In this document: positions 39,897 to 52,164 of the stretch, piece after piece
Layout of the letters: each line of letters opens with the position of its first letter
Position numbering within the stretch: the stretch's first letter is position 1
Origin: Tubulanus polymorphus
Lineage: Eukaryota > Nemertea > Palaeonemertea > Tubulaniformes > Tubulanidae
Assembly: GCF_964204645.1 (NCBI RefSeq)
Contig: NC_134025.1
Coordinates: 6,391,001-6,455,000 of the forward strand
Length of the DNA: 64,000 bases
Direction of reading: 5' to 3'
The notes under the pieces: model-generated
The model's database searches: none
The model's input: the letters and a program-made list of their open reading frames with translations, nothing else
Told to the model about the DNA's origin: nothing
Program-made: the position numbers and the translations under genes

Positions 39897-42800
39897 TCAA
39901 ACATTAGCAGCGTTCATTGGTTCTAGTTCTGTAGATTTTGGGTTCGAGCGTCCTTCTTCGATTTTAGCCCATTCCTCTTCTTCACCTTTAGCGAAAATTG
40001 CGTAAATTATTGTCCCAAACGCGTAAAACGCTGCGCAAATATAGAATACTTTCCTCCAACTTTCCTGTGATCTCTGAAATTATTAACTTCAACGTAAGCA
40101 TCTTAATTCAATAAGATGCAGATCGAATGAACGAATATTCAGTAAAGTTTATTTGGAAATTATGGTTGTTTGATGGTGGTAATTCGAGTTTTTACCATTA
40201 CATGATTATTTCAGGAAAAAGAGATAAAACTTACATCCTGCGTAATATTACCAACAGTTATAGGAGCTAACATTCCCGGAATTGTGGCGCAAGTATTCGT
40301 TATACCCATGAATATACCTGCGTACCTGAAATGAAAGTTGATGAATTAAGTCCACTCATCGGCTGTCATTAGAAATCATATAATCTTGAGACACTTTTGT
40401 CAGTTTCTGAATTACATACCTTGGCGCAACATCGACGTGGTTAACTGTGTAACCGCATCTACTTAGTGCGCTAAATGTAACGGCTATTACTAAGAATGTT
40501 ACCGCTAACATCCTCTGCGTACAGTCTAGATATCCGGTACCTATCAAAAACGCTGCCGGTACCAAAAAAGCTTAAGGAAAAGATATACTCAGAAAGTTAT
40601 GAATAGGTAAACTGAAACGGGCACTTAAATTTTCTTTTTGTCACCTCACCTAATACTTGCAGGACTTTTCGTACTAAAGCCGTAGAGAATTTCGTTCGCA
40701 TAAAATCTGCGAATACGCCGCAACCGATTGAAGCAATAAACATAGTAACATATGGCAGTGCATTGAAGATACCATTCTAAAAGTGATAATATACAATATT
40801 TTTCTACTCACATAATTCAAAGAGTATCCCCTATTATTTTCAATCGATTTTACCTGTTTCATATCGAAGTAAAGAACATCTTTCATGTAAGTAGGGAGAC
40901 TTGTCATCATAGTGTACGAACCCCAATTGTTGCAAACATGGGCCACTAAGATCGCCCACAACGCGGAGCTTTTTAAGAAACTAAGCCACGGAATTACCTG
41001 ACCCTGCAAAATTGGGATGCATTGAAAAACCAGTGGTAAATTTGGCGACCAGAACGTCTGCCACGGGTGCGCAATGATATCAACTCACAATAATTCAGAA
41101 CATCGTCTATATTGCTCACAGTGAGTTTTCATGCTATGACGCATCCTCCATACAACCAAACCCATCAAAGTATTGAAAAATGTCAAATGAATTTACCTTG
41201 TGATCTGTACGCGATGTATGGGACAGTATGAAAGATCTCTCAATTTGACTTATTCTAGGATGAACTTCAGGAGAATCGAAAACGAACACAAACCATATCA
41301 CGCACCATAGAAGACTCAGACCACCTGCAGATATCAACTAAACATGGAATTGATCATTCATCCAAAGTGGGTATCTTAATGCGCTAATTTATTTGTAATT
41401 TGATTTGGGTGGTTTATTTTGAAAATAATTTTTACCTATTAAGTAGAATATGGATGGCCATCCAGTGTACTCGCATAGAACACCCGATACAAAGAAAGTA
41501 AATACATTCCCAACTATTGTTCCTACAAATCGAGTGAAAAAGTCAAATATTGAGCTGGATTTAGTTGCATATGCTGTTCATGACTTAGTAATCCGTGCAT
41601 GATACCTGAGTATGAAAAAGCAATGAGCTTCGTCCGTTCGTATACAGGGGCCCATCTAGCCCAAAGACCGTGCATAGCTGGAAATATCACGCCCTGTAAA
41701 AAAAATGTTTAGTTATTTTTGCGTACATGTATTTCCAAGATAAATAGAATCTAAACAAAATGACTGACCGTTCCGAGACCCATTATAAACCTTAGAAAAA
41801 TCGCCACATAAACATGGCCACGTGCTGCAACAGGTAGCAGTATCGTAGCAACGGAAGATAACGACACTCCAACACCGAATACTATTTTACTGCCGTACAA
41901 ATCAGCCAACCATCCTGCTGGAAACTGGGTGATTATGTAGCCCCAGAAAAATGATGACAGAACGTATCCCTGCATTTTACGGTCCCAATCGAACTCTCCG
42001 TCCTAAAAATGAAGGAGAATACGGAGTAAATTTTGGTCAGGACATAAAAGAAGGTTTTGCATCGGAAGAACAGTGGGGGCGGGCCCTCACAGATCTGCGC
42101 CTGACTTCGGAGAATACACGGCTGTGGTTTAAATGTCCATTCCATATTTTCGCCTCACTCGGCATTTTTATTTAGTTAACACTCATAAGATATAAGAAAT
42201 TCCTGGACTGAACTAACCTTCATTTTCTGTAAGGAGCTATTTGTTAAACCGCATCTTTCAGCGTCAACATTTACAGCTATCGTTAATTGTGTGTCGTTTG
42301 ATGACGACTCGTTCGGAGACGTCGGTGCCTTCACCATACAAACTATTGCTACGCTCATGTTGAATCTCATCGCGTAAGACCAAAGAAATCCAAAAAATGC
42401 GATATACGCCAACAAATATCGCTTAGACGACAGCGTTGGAACTGAAAATTCAACGACATTAGAAATACATATAAAAACCTAGATAATATACAATATGTAG
42501 AGTTTAAATTTGCCGGTCTGGCTTTCCTGTGTATATTGATTGATATCGTTTATTGTATTTCTATCTGAATATAAGAAATAAAACAAGGGTACAATTTTTC
42601 AAAACTTAGAATTTATATTCAAACTTAGCAATTTCGAGGAAAATAACGCTCTGGGACTAGTTTTCTTACTATCTTGTCTATGTTCGCTATCTATCAAATA
42701 TATTTTCTGATAAACTCAGTGGCTTCTCCATTGAACATGGCCAAAGAATAGGTCTATAGGAAATATTAGTTTATATAAGGATGAGTTTGAAAAGGAAGGT

Positions 42801-42947
42801 GAATTTTCGTTTCACCATTATATCGACCTTCGTCCCGGGTGACTCCATCTACATTATCTATATCAGATCAGTACCGGTAGATTGATAACTTACAGCTTAC
42901 TCAAACAAAATTTCTTACGAACCTGTATTGTGCCTTTCGTCAGCCAT
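39897..42947 (-). CDS. SLC17 (sialin-like) anion transporter, copy B
   Basis: Eleven coding exons on the minus strand: 42923-42947, 42218-42441, 41769-42002, 41606-41693, 41436-41522, 41197-41324, 40854-41003, 40650-40776, 40420-40570, 40235-40325 and 39897-40073, giving 493 aa, close to the 495 of human sialin. Exon sizes match copies A and C except for whole-codon differences in exons 2, 6 and 11. It opens [19 protein letters not shown]. All major-facilitator marks of copy A are present, and the Asn-x-Ser sites in the loop after the first membrane segment suit a glycosylated lumenal loop. It is the most compact copy (3 kb), free of the intron insertion in copy A. The C-terminal tail ends in PMNAANV. 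Function is as for copy A: proton- or sodium-coupled export of organic anions is likely, with substrate unknown. Confidence 0.88.
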
Positions 42948-43524
42948 AATTCTACCTATGCCATAACGAAGCTTTATCGCAGCAGTTGGCCTAAAATTTG
43001 ACTTATATATAAATAGAGTGCAATCTACTTATCTCACAGTTTGAAAAGCGGTCCGTCCCGTGCATTTTCACTGATATCACTCCTACACATCGTTCGACAA
43101 TACTAACCAAGCAGCGTTCTGGTTCTGAAAAGTATACGCCCCTTTATAAACGGCAAAACAAGTGAATACTGGGTGCCCTGAAATACACAACACACTACAA
43201 CACTACAGATTGGGCGAAACGGAATATTTTGGAAACGATGAAAGAAATATTTCGTATATTTCTTGCCCTTTGATATTTATGTGTGAATATCAGTAACGCC
43301 TACCTCTAGTCAGTTCCGCCTGTCCTGATTTTTATGATGCTGATTTGCCGATTCATATTCCGATCTCATGTAAATATGGAATCTAATCAATCGCGCTTCA
43401 GTGAATGATAAAAAATGGCTCTTAACGAAAATGTTTATAGTGATATAGTTAGTATTCAATCTGGTCGTAAGTACCGATAAACCAATTTTTCTCAGTTTCA
43501 ATGTTTTACTGAAGGACCTCATTA

Positions 43525-43610
43525 GTACATTCTTTGAGGCGTAAACCGTGGTTTACTGATTGTGTGGACAGCAGCTATGAGCGGTTGTAGCTGACGAACA
43601 AGTTGTCCCA
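43525..43610 (-). pseudogene. Fragment of EF-hand gene 2 last exon
   Basis: The sequence gtacattctttgaggcgtaa, then ggtttactgattgtgtggac and gcagctatgagcggttgtag, matches 28023-28110, the stop codon, 3' UTR and tail of EF-hand gene 2. An internal deletion of about 17 bases removes part of the match. Only this scrap is present, between SLC17 copies B and C. It marks how far the duplicated segment reached. Confidence 0.75.
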
Positions 43611-43953
43611 CAGATATAGAAAGTGATAGATAGAAGCGACAATAAGGACTTTTTATTTAAATTTTATTCAAACTTTTATTTCGTATAAGAAAGTTAAACA
43701 CAGTCATCGTAGAAATTTGTCATTGATCTATTGCTCTTAGTATTCTTAGTACACAATATTTCATAAAGTATATTGTACCAGATTTCAGTTATGCTCCATT
43801 CTTACCTTAATTATGACTAACAGATAGAACTAAATAAAATGACTTTTAAAAATGTACACAATTCAACAAACCGAGCCCTTGAATAGAATATTAATACATA
43901 TATATGTAGTGTTATATATTTTTGAAAAAAAGATTTATAAAAACATCGAAAGG

Positions 43954-46900
43954 TCAAACATTAACAGTCTTCATTGGTTCAAGTTCTGTAGATTTTGGGT
44001 CCGAATGTTCTTCGATTTTAGCCCATTCCTCTTCTTCACCTTTAGCGAAAACAGCGTAAACTATTGCCCCTAATACGTAAAACGCAGCGCAAATATAGAA
44101 TACTTTCCTCCAACTTTCCTGTGATCTCTGCAATTATAAACTTAAACGTAGGCATCTTAATTCAATGAGATGCAGATCGAATGAAGGAATATTCAGTAAA
44201 ATGTATTTGGAAATTATGGTTGTTTGATGGTAGTAAGAGATTTCACCACTACATAAAAAAAGAGATTCGATTCTTTCATCTTCTGCGTGTAGGGGGTAGA
44301 TTATTTGAAAGGAAAGTCAAAACACTTAAACACTTACATCCTGCGTAATATTACCAACAGTTATAGGAGCTAACATTCCCGGAATTGTGGCGCAGGTATT
44401 CGTTATACCCTTGCATATACCTGCGTACCTGGAGTGAAGATTGATTAAATAAGTCCACCCATTGGCTGTCATTAGAAATCATATAATCTTGAGACACCTT
44501 TGTCGGTTACAAAATCATTACCTTGGCGCGATATCGACATGGTTAACTGAGTAACCGCATCTACTTAGTGCGCTAAATGTAACGGCTATTACTAAGAATG
44601 TTACAGCTAACATCCTCTGCGTACAGTCTAAATATCCGGTACCAATCAAAAATGCTGCCGGTACCACGAGAGCTTAAGAAAAAGGCATACTCAGAAAGTA
44701 ATCCATAGGAAAAACAGAAACTGGCGCTTAAATTTTCTTTTGGCACCTCACCTAATACTTGCAGGACTTTTCGCACTGAAGTCGTAGAGAACTTCGTTCG
44801 CATAAAATCTGCGAATACGCCGCAACCGATTGAAGCAATAAACATAGCAATATATGGCAGTGCATTGAAGATTCCATTCTAGAGATGAAAATATACAATA
44901 TGTTTCTACTCAAATAATTCAAAGAGTATCATATCCAGGTTTTTTCAATCGATTTTACCTGTTTCATATCGAAGTAAAGAACATCTTTCATGTAAGTAGG
45001 GAGACTTGTCATCATAGTGTACGAACCCCAATTGTTGCAAACATGGGCCACTAAGATCGCCCACAACGCGGAGCTTTTTAAGAAACTAAGCCACGGAATT
45101 ACCTGATCCTGCAAAATTGGGATGCATTGAAAAACCAGTGGTAAATGTGGCGACTAGAACTACATCCACGGGTGCGCTATAGTATCAACTCACAATAATT
45201 CAGAACACCGACTACATAGCTCACAATGAGTTTTCGGACTTGCGTGCACCCTACATAGCACCGAATCAATGGAAAGATATGTTGTAATGTATTTTTCTAT
45301 GAAATAAATCAAGTGAATTTACCTTTTTCTGATTTGTACGCGATGTATTGGACAGTATGAAAGATCTCTCAATTTGACTTATTCTAGGATGAATATCAGG
45401 AGAATCGAAAACGAGTACAAACCATATCACGCACCATAGAAGACTCAGACCACCTGCAGATATTCACTAAACATTGAATTGGTCATTCATCCAGGGTGGG
45501 TTGTGCTAATTAGGTTTTCATTTGTTTTGGGTGGTTTTATTTTTCTAAATGATTTTTACCTATTAAGTAGAATATGGATGGCCATCCAGTGTACTCACAT
45601 AGAACACCCGAAACAAAGAAAGTAAATACATTCCCAGCAATTGTTCCTACAAATCGAGTGAAGAAAAGTCACATAAGGAGCTGGATTTTGTTGGACATGA
45701 GGTTAGTTGCACGGTACCTGCGTATGAAAATGTAATGAGCTTCGTCCGTTCGTATATAGGGGCCCATCTAGCCCAAAGACCGTGCATAGCTGGAAATATC
45801 ACACCCTATTATAAACATAAAACGTGAAAAACGTTAGTTATTTTTAGTACATGAATTTCCAAGATAGATAGAATGTATGATCGACCAAAATGACTGACCG
45901 TTCCGAGACCCATGATAAACCTTAGAAAAATCGCGGCATATACATGGCCATGTGCTCCAACAGGTAACAGTATTGTAGCAACGGAAGATAACGACATTCC
46001 AACACCGAATACTATTTTACTGCCGTACAAATCAGCCAACCATCCTGCTGGAATCTGGGTGATTATGTAGCCCCAGAAAAAAGATGAAAGAACGTATCCT
46101 TGCATTTTACGGTCCCAATCGAATTCTCCGTCCTGAACAGAAAATGAGAATACGGATTGGATGTGAAATCTGCATTTCTGAAATTTGATTGAAGATATTT
46201 GAATATTCTGATAGAATGTACCTTCATATTCTGTAAGGAGCTATTTGTTAGACCGCATCTTTTAGCGTCTGCAGCTATCGTTAATTGTGTGTCGTTTGAA
46301 GACGACACGTTCGGAGACGTCGGTGCCTTCACCATACAAACTATTGCTACGCTCATGTTGAATCTCATCGCGTAAGCCCAAAGAAATCCAAAAAATGCGA
46401 TATACGCCAACAAATATCGCTTAGACGACAGCGTTGGGACTGAAAATTCAACGATTAAAATTACAAATGAAAACTAAACTTATGTAGACACATAATGTAG
46501 ATCGGAATTTGCCGGTCTGGCTTTCCTGTGTATTTATTGATTGATATCGTTTACGTGTATTAATTTCTTTCTGCATACATTGAAATAAAAGAATTAAGAG
46601 TACAAACTAGGTTATTCATAGGGAAACTTTTAGGGAAGATTTAGTCGGACCATTTGAAAATTATATGTCCATGTTCATGACATTTTTAATGTATATGTAT
46701 TATGCTAATTATATTCACATTTCATAACGATTAAACTACTCGGTATATTTTTTCATCTGTTATCAGATCGTTACTACCACATACGTATATGATATTCATA
46801 CAAAACAAAATGCTGCTACTTATTTCACTTACTCTTCATATTGTATATTCTATAGGGTCTCTACGGGCACAGCGGGAGTGGATTTAGGGTACCTCGCATG

Positions 46901-48079
46901 TCTCACGTGTGCACCCAAAAAATCTTAAATGTCTTCTTGGGAAGGCAGAATAAATTCGAAATGAATTTGAAAAACTTTTCAAATGTTTTATCAGGCAAAA
47001 TGAAGTTGTGCCATGAAAGTGTACCAAGAATATTTCAAAAACCCTTTGAATTTTCTTTATGCCATGAGGGATACGATCAATTGGCAATATAAAGGGCATC
47101 GGTTTTAAGCTTTGTTTTTCATGCAGGAATGTGCCTTTATCTGATAAAGTTGTGGCTACGCGCGTGCTGAAAGAGGCTGAACGTAAAATGTAAATGGCAT
47201 CAGTCTGGTTTCTTACAAAAAAAATCATAAGAAATGGTGGAAAATGTGCCACTTTCCGAAGAAAGTGCCCTTTTTCGTGAGGCTGTCGAAATCGGAGCCT
47301 GGATCTGCTCCTGCACGGGGATCACATTACAAATATCAGGCGCGGATCCAGGGACACTGTCGAGGGAGGGTAGCACAACTTATAAAAAGGACATTTGAAA
47401 GAGGGCATTTTGAAATAAAAAGGGCATTCTGAAATTTTGAAAATCTACTTTTTGCTGCAATTTCCAAGCAATTAAAGTCCTGACACGAAGTGCTTACGTA
47501 CTTGCAAATTAACTGCGTTGAGGTGTAGTTTCCGTGTAATAAAGACAAAATCTTGAAGAATGTGCTTTTTGTTTAGAATTATCTACCTCGTCTTGTAAAA
47601 AAGTGCCCTTTTCTAACTTGGGCATTAAAAAAGGCACGAGATTTTTGCGACGGAAGCACGTGTCTATGGTGCTACCGTCTGAATCCGCGCCTGAATATTT
47701 AAAGGCTACTCTTAAGTTTGAGGTTCTACGTTAAAATAACGCCCGCTGTTCCCACGAGTTTTTGCAGAAAGTCTATATGAAACACCAAGATTTTTCGGAA
47801 TATTTTTTTTAATCTAATAAATTCCTATGTAGTCAATGAATATATATTGTAATTCATTTTATTTCCTCTCGTAATAATAATCATGATTTTCATGGGTAGC
47901 TTCACCCAGGAGTCGATCTCGGAGTACTCGGCGCTCGTGCACTGAACCAGTTCAACAAAAAACTGACCCAACTTCCTTCCGACGGCCTTGACATACATGT
48001 ATTATCAAATTAGTACCGGTAGATACGTAGACGAAGAACAAATCTTTTACAAACCTGTATTGTACATTTCGTCGGCCAT
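43954..48079 (-). CDS. SLC17 (sialin-like) anion transporter, copy C
   Basis: Eleven coding exons on the minus strand: 48055-48079, 46222-46439, 45899-46132, 45718-45805, 45559-45646, 45323-45453, 44959-45108, 44752-44878, 44522-44672, 44338-44428 and 43954-44127, giving 491 aa. It opens [19 protein letters not shown]. Exons 3-10 have the same lengths as in copy A, exon by exon (exon 5 is 88 nt here against 87). Because of that one base, the join of exons 5 and 6 should be rechecked; a start at 45645 would restore the 87-nt size. The frame is otherwise open throughout. One difference stands out: the conserved [12 protein letters not shown] of copies A and B reads [12 protein letters not shown] here, placing a lysine in a normally hydrophobic stretch. 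The loop after the first membrane segment is two to three residues shorter. Intron 1 (1.6 kb) contains a MITE-like insertion. Confidence 0.84.
47337..47693. mobile_element. MITE-like element with target-site duplication
   Basis: The ends are inverted copies of caggcgcggatccag (right end ctgaatccgcgcctg). They are flanked on both sides by aatat (47332-47336 and 47694-47698), a likely 5-bp target-site duplication. The interior has degenerate a/g-rich repeats (gggcatttt) and no transposase. It is inserted in intron 1 of SLC17 copy C. Confidence 0.75.
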
Positions 48080-48753
48080 TATTCTACCTATGCTTTCACA
48101 AAGCTTGATCACAACTAAAATTTAATTTACACACCTGTACGGTGGAAATCGAGACGCTAATGAGCTTATCTCATACATTTATTGTGCATTTTCATTGATA
48201 TCTCTCTACTTCACACAGATGTCGCATTTTTCTGTCTACATCATGCAGGGGCGTAGCCACAGCCAGTGCGACAGGCGACATATGTCGCACCAATAATTGA
48301 AAAACCCATTATGCTAAAACGTCAAAATGAACGTTATTCTGTATGGGGGTATCAAGTTCTTTTGAAGGTGTCAGTGGTGCTAATACGGAGGCGTTGGTAA
48401 TGCACTTGAGATTTTCGGTGTAGGCCACATCCAACCCAGTGACTCCAGCGAGTTTTGTTTATAGTGTTTACGGTATCACATCTGGACCATGCACCTGATC
48501 TCACGTATCAAAGTTGCCGAATTCAGAAGACTTTTTTCATATTACTTTAGAGCGACTCAAACCGGTATTCTTCTGGTTATATTTCACTGATTCTGTAGGT
48601 GTTTTTTGTTCATGAAAAATGGACCATAATAAGGGATTTGACCAAAAAAATTCTGCTCAAGTGCCGAGACATGGAAACCGAGAAAATCGAGAGAGTACCG
48701 GTATTGATGTACAATAAGCTAACATTAGTTTGGTATTCATCAATAAATGGTCA
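48080..48753. other. Upstream flank of SLC17 copy C
   Basis: This contains the probable promoter. From about 48240 (caggggcgtagccac) it looks like repeat-derived sequence, but I could not find a matching right end. No exon is seen. Confidence 0.35.
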
Positions 48754-49101
48754 AGGGCAGATCCAGCCTACTACTTGTATCGAGGGGTACTCAGGTTTGC
48801 CCTTCTATTTTTCTAGTTCGTGATTTTGACAGGCTCTTGTACTAACATGAATGTTTTATTCCGGGCAAGTATTCTGGAAGTAGTATAGAAAATGGTCTAA
48901 ATGAATCTAAACGAAAATAATTAACTTCAAGGGGGATCGACATGCCCCAAATATGCTTAAAGATTGCAGCCTTGAAAAATAAAAATTTTCTGGGGGAGTG
49001 CCCCCAGGTCCCTCGTTTTGTGCTATGATATAGTTGCCCTTCCAGTTCAGCAGGACTCAGAAACCGCTCTGGGATGGTGATAAACATCTGGATCCGTCCC
49101 T
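48754..49101. mobile_element. MITE-like element, ~350 bp
   Basis: The left end agggcagatccag pairs with the right end ctggatccgtccct. The interior has a palindromic gggggag-tgccccc and no coding capacity. The ends resemble, but are not the same as, those of the element at 47337. The target-site duplication is unclear. Confidence 0.6.
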
Positions 49102-49615
49102 AGACCAAAGATAACCTTAGAGGCATTACATTATCTACAGAAAAATTATTCAAATATGAGTTCTCATAGCCATCAGAACGCATCTCAGACGTTTTAATCT
49201 TCAAAATTTTTCTTTTTCTTTCTAAAACTGTGGAGAGGTGAGGTGGGTTTATAAGGGATACCAAATCGCGATCTACCAATTAAATAACAGGTTCACTCCC
49301 TATTTTAAGATCAAGACGTTCCACCCTATGTTGGACCATTTCGTGATGGCAAACGAAGCGTGGTGGGGGTTACTTATGGGAACATGGTAAAATAAATGGT
49401 TCTTCGCAAGCGTTTACAATAATTTAGTTAGTGTTGATCCTCGTCGTACCGATGCACCAATCTTTCTCAGTTTCAATGTTTTACGGAAGGACCGCATTTC
49501 GTTGACTGATCGGGGACTAGATTTTAGACTGATCGGGGGCCGTCCAACTCATATCCATCGTGGGATAAATACAAGAAACAATATCGTAATCAACTATATT
49601 AAACATACGTGATTC

Positions 49616-49621
49616 TTTATT
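49616..49621 (-). terminator. Poly(A) signal of the METTL25-like gene
   Basis: AATAAA on the minus strand, about 50 bases past the stop codon at 49670, a typical spacing for a short 3' UTR. Confidence 0.6.
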
Positions 49622-49669
49622 TGGCTCTGAATCGTACAATGTACAAAAAAAACTGATTTTAGAAATTAG

Positions 49670-51641
49670 TCACTTGAATGCCAGTATGCTGTAACATCTT
49701 GGAGATGTAACTGGATCAAACATTTTCACCAAATGAACGTCTTTAACAGATTCCTAAAAATTAATCAAATTATTCTAATAGAGTGTACATGTATAATAAC
49801 CAGTAATAACATAATGTTCGTCAGATTTCACCACAAAAGCCTTTACCTGTTCCCATAGATAGCACATTCTATCAAGTATAATAAAACATTCAATCACTGG
49901 AGCAAAGACAGCTCTTAACTGGAAGAAGGCAAACGTTTTGATTTCATACTCTTTGTAAAACTTTAAGTAACCATCTAAAACTTCAGTTGAAAGCTGAAAA
50001 AGAACGTATGGTTGCAAACGTCCATTGAAAGACTTGAAATATTACATGTAAAATATTTCTTAACACAAACCAACCTGAGAAATGAGGTGGGAGTATCCCA
50101 ATTTCTGAAAGGCTTTGATGACATATTCTTTGAAGTCATTACATTTTTTTGCTAAACGACCAATTTTCCAATCATCTTTCAATTCACCAGTTTTTTCTTG
50201 TAATATCTTCTGAAGAACAGCTCTCCAGAACAAGGACTTTCTTGGTCCCTAGAGGTAATATGGACACATTTTTCACTTTGAATTCTAACAAAGGCTATGT
50301 TGACATGTATATTAACAAAGTTCACGAAAGCACATCTAAATACGAACTTTTTCTTGTTTCCCAGCCATTCTATCTACAGCTTGCGCTGCAATCATCCTTG
50401 CATTACGTCCAAGACAGAACTTCTGTTGTTGAAGGTGGCTACTCATAGGGAATCCAGATTTGTTGAGAAGAATATCACATGTACCGATACCTGAATATCA
50501 ACACAAAACGCAAAACTACAGTGCTTGTTTCTTAATGGTATTTAATGTTTAAACTGGTTTAAACACCATGTTCATGTATTTACCAACTGATCACCAACCT
50601 TGAGATTCAGAAAATTCTTCATTAATCAAATTGTAACAACAGCCAACATTGCACAATGCCAAACAATTGTCATTACTCGCAAATATCCTGAGTATGTTTG
50701 CGGCCAAGTTACCACAGGTATGCAAACCAGTTACTAAGACACCAGAATTTTCATTTGGGAAATTCTCATCCATGATTTTATCAAGATCTGTTTTGATATC
50801 AACTAACATTGTTATAGGACAATATATTCCAGTGTTTTCATTAACTGATGAATCCTGGTTTTCTGCAATACTCTCTCGCAACGAACTTGCCTCTAACTTT
50901 CCTTTGTGCCTATCTTTCTGAAATCTATTGCGCAGTTCTTCATCGCGTAGTTCAGCACCTTCAGTGTTCGACTGAGAGGAGTCAATACCGAGAACATTCA
51001 AACCGTGACACAAGGCTAACTCTGAACCTAAATATCCTTTGCCACTACCGATATCGATAACCTACAGAGATTAAACATGAAGAAAAACTTTCTCATTTCA
51101 ATAGAATAAATTTAGACTTCTAGAAATTTATCATCAACAAATCCTTCTCGCATCGGATACAGAAACAATACCAATGTATAATTACCTGGCTAATATTTTT
51201 TCGGTGAGCTATTTTTGCACAAACATCCGCCATAACAGGGACTTCGTGTACCTTTTTCTGTGGCATGCCATGATAATTTGAATGCAATGAAACAGTTTTG
51301 GCAGGTCCTGACAGTAGATTACTTAGATCACTTTCTATGCTTAACCCATCTACAGATAATTTTTGTGCTTCTTCAAGCAATGAGATGATTTGACTGCACT
51401 GAAGATCCTGACTAAGAATATTTAGCTTTGGTAACCTCGATAAACTGTCTATGTCCAAACTAAGAAGTTCACAATCGAGAGTTTCAGGTACATATTTTGT
51501 CCATAAATCTTTCACTATAATATCAGTATTTTGAGCACAAATCAATGGAAGATATCGATTCAGGAAATCTTTAACTCTTTCTATTTTAATGATGATAAGA
51601 GTAAGCTGCTCTTCCTTACTATTATTACACGTCAACATCAT
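49670..51641 (-). CDS. METTL25: METTL25-family methyltransferase-like protein
   Basis: Six coding exons on the minus strand: 51186-51641, 50599-51061, 50348-50490, 50075-50248, 49847-49993 and 49670-49753, giving 488 aa. Human METTL25 is longer (about 600 aa) and METTL25B/RRNAD1 about 475, so the subgroup is open. Landmarks in order: a GMPQKKVHEV segment; the S-adenosylmethionine loop VIDIGSGKGYL at residues 153-163; the second-strand motif VLGIDSSQSNTEGAE; the GLHTCGNLA motif; VGCCYNLINEEF; LGRNARMIAAQAVDR; and the closing LVKMFDPVTSPRCYSILAFK. The binding loop looks intact. In this family a methyltransferase fold is clear, but the substrate is not firmly known to me. Donors at the ends of exons 2 and 3 are weak (gttggt and gttcgt), yet they are the only ones that keep phase and the conserved protein. 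The gene starts about 520 bp from RCE1, in the opposite direction. Confidence 0.92.
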
Positions 51642-51900
51642 TATTACTCAGCACGGGGTTTTTATCATACGATCGTGGCTTTCTCGTTCGCCAGCACTCT
51701 ATAAATTCTATTAAAATGTAAAATGTAGCATTGCTACATGCAGCTACATATCAAAAGATCGAGACTTTTTTAGGCGGTAATTAGTGATTCAAAGCAAATC
51801 AACTTTATTCAACCATAACAAAGGATGAAAACAATAAATTGTAACAATAATTTCATTTTTCCCTTGTCCTTGAGTTCAATAAACACAAATTACAAAGCTA

Positions 51901-52134
51901 TCAGTAGTTATTAACCAAAATGCTATACGAAACGTATCTTCCATATTGAATGGGACAGGCAACCAGTCTATACCGTGGAAATTTCGATGCCATCATAGAA
52001 CTATTCCGTGGTTTTAGATGGTACCCGATGTGATTCGGTAAAAGATGAACATTACCGTCTGAAGGTCGCAGAGCAAAACTATTTTCATTTTTACAATCTG
52101 ACGATTTGGTGCCAATTTCTGCTATCTGGCTCAT
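51901..52134 (-). CDS. Small unidentified ORF facing RCE1
   Basis: A single-exon frame of 77 aa, MSQIAEIGTKSS... to ...SYSILVNNY. I do not recognise the family. It has no signal peptide or membrane segment, is mildly basic, and has a Pro/Arg/Tyr-rich second half (HIGYHLKPRNSS, FPRYRLVACP). A candidate AATAAA lies about 100 bases past the stop on the same strand (plus-strand tttatt near 51803). Its ATG is only 30 bp from the RCE1 ATG on the other strand, so the two would share one promoter. It could instead be part of the METTL25 or RCE1 5' region. Placement and clean ends argue for a real small gene; lack of any match argues against. Confidence 0.4.
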   Translation of the reverse strand: MSQIAEIGTKSSDCKNENSFALRPSDGNVHLLPNHIGYHLKPRNSSMMASKFPRYRLVACPIQYGRYVSYSILVNNY

Positions 52135-52164
52135 TTAAAACACTCATTTGATATACGGTCTGAA
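52135..52164. promoter_or_regulatory. Very short head-to-head gap
   Basis: Thirty bases separate the ATG of RCE1 (+) from the ATG of the small ORF (-). If both are expressed, their transcripts must overlap at the 5' ends or start inside each other. No TATA box is evident. Confidence 0.35.

Noticed and set aside
46884-47252. 122-codon open frame on the minus strand
   Set aside because: It lies in an SLC17 intron next to a MITE, with no recognisable protein features.
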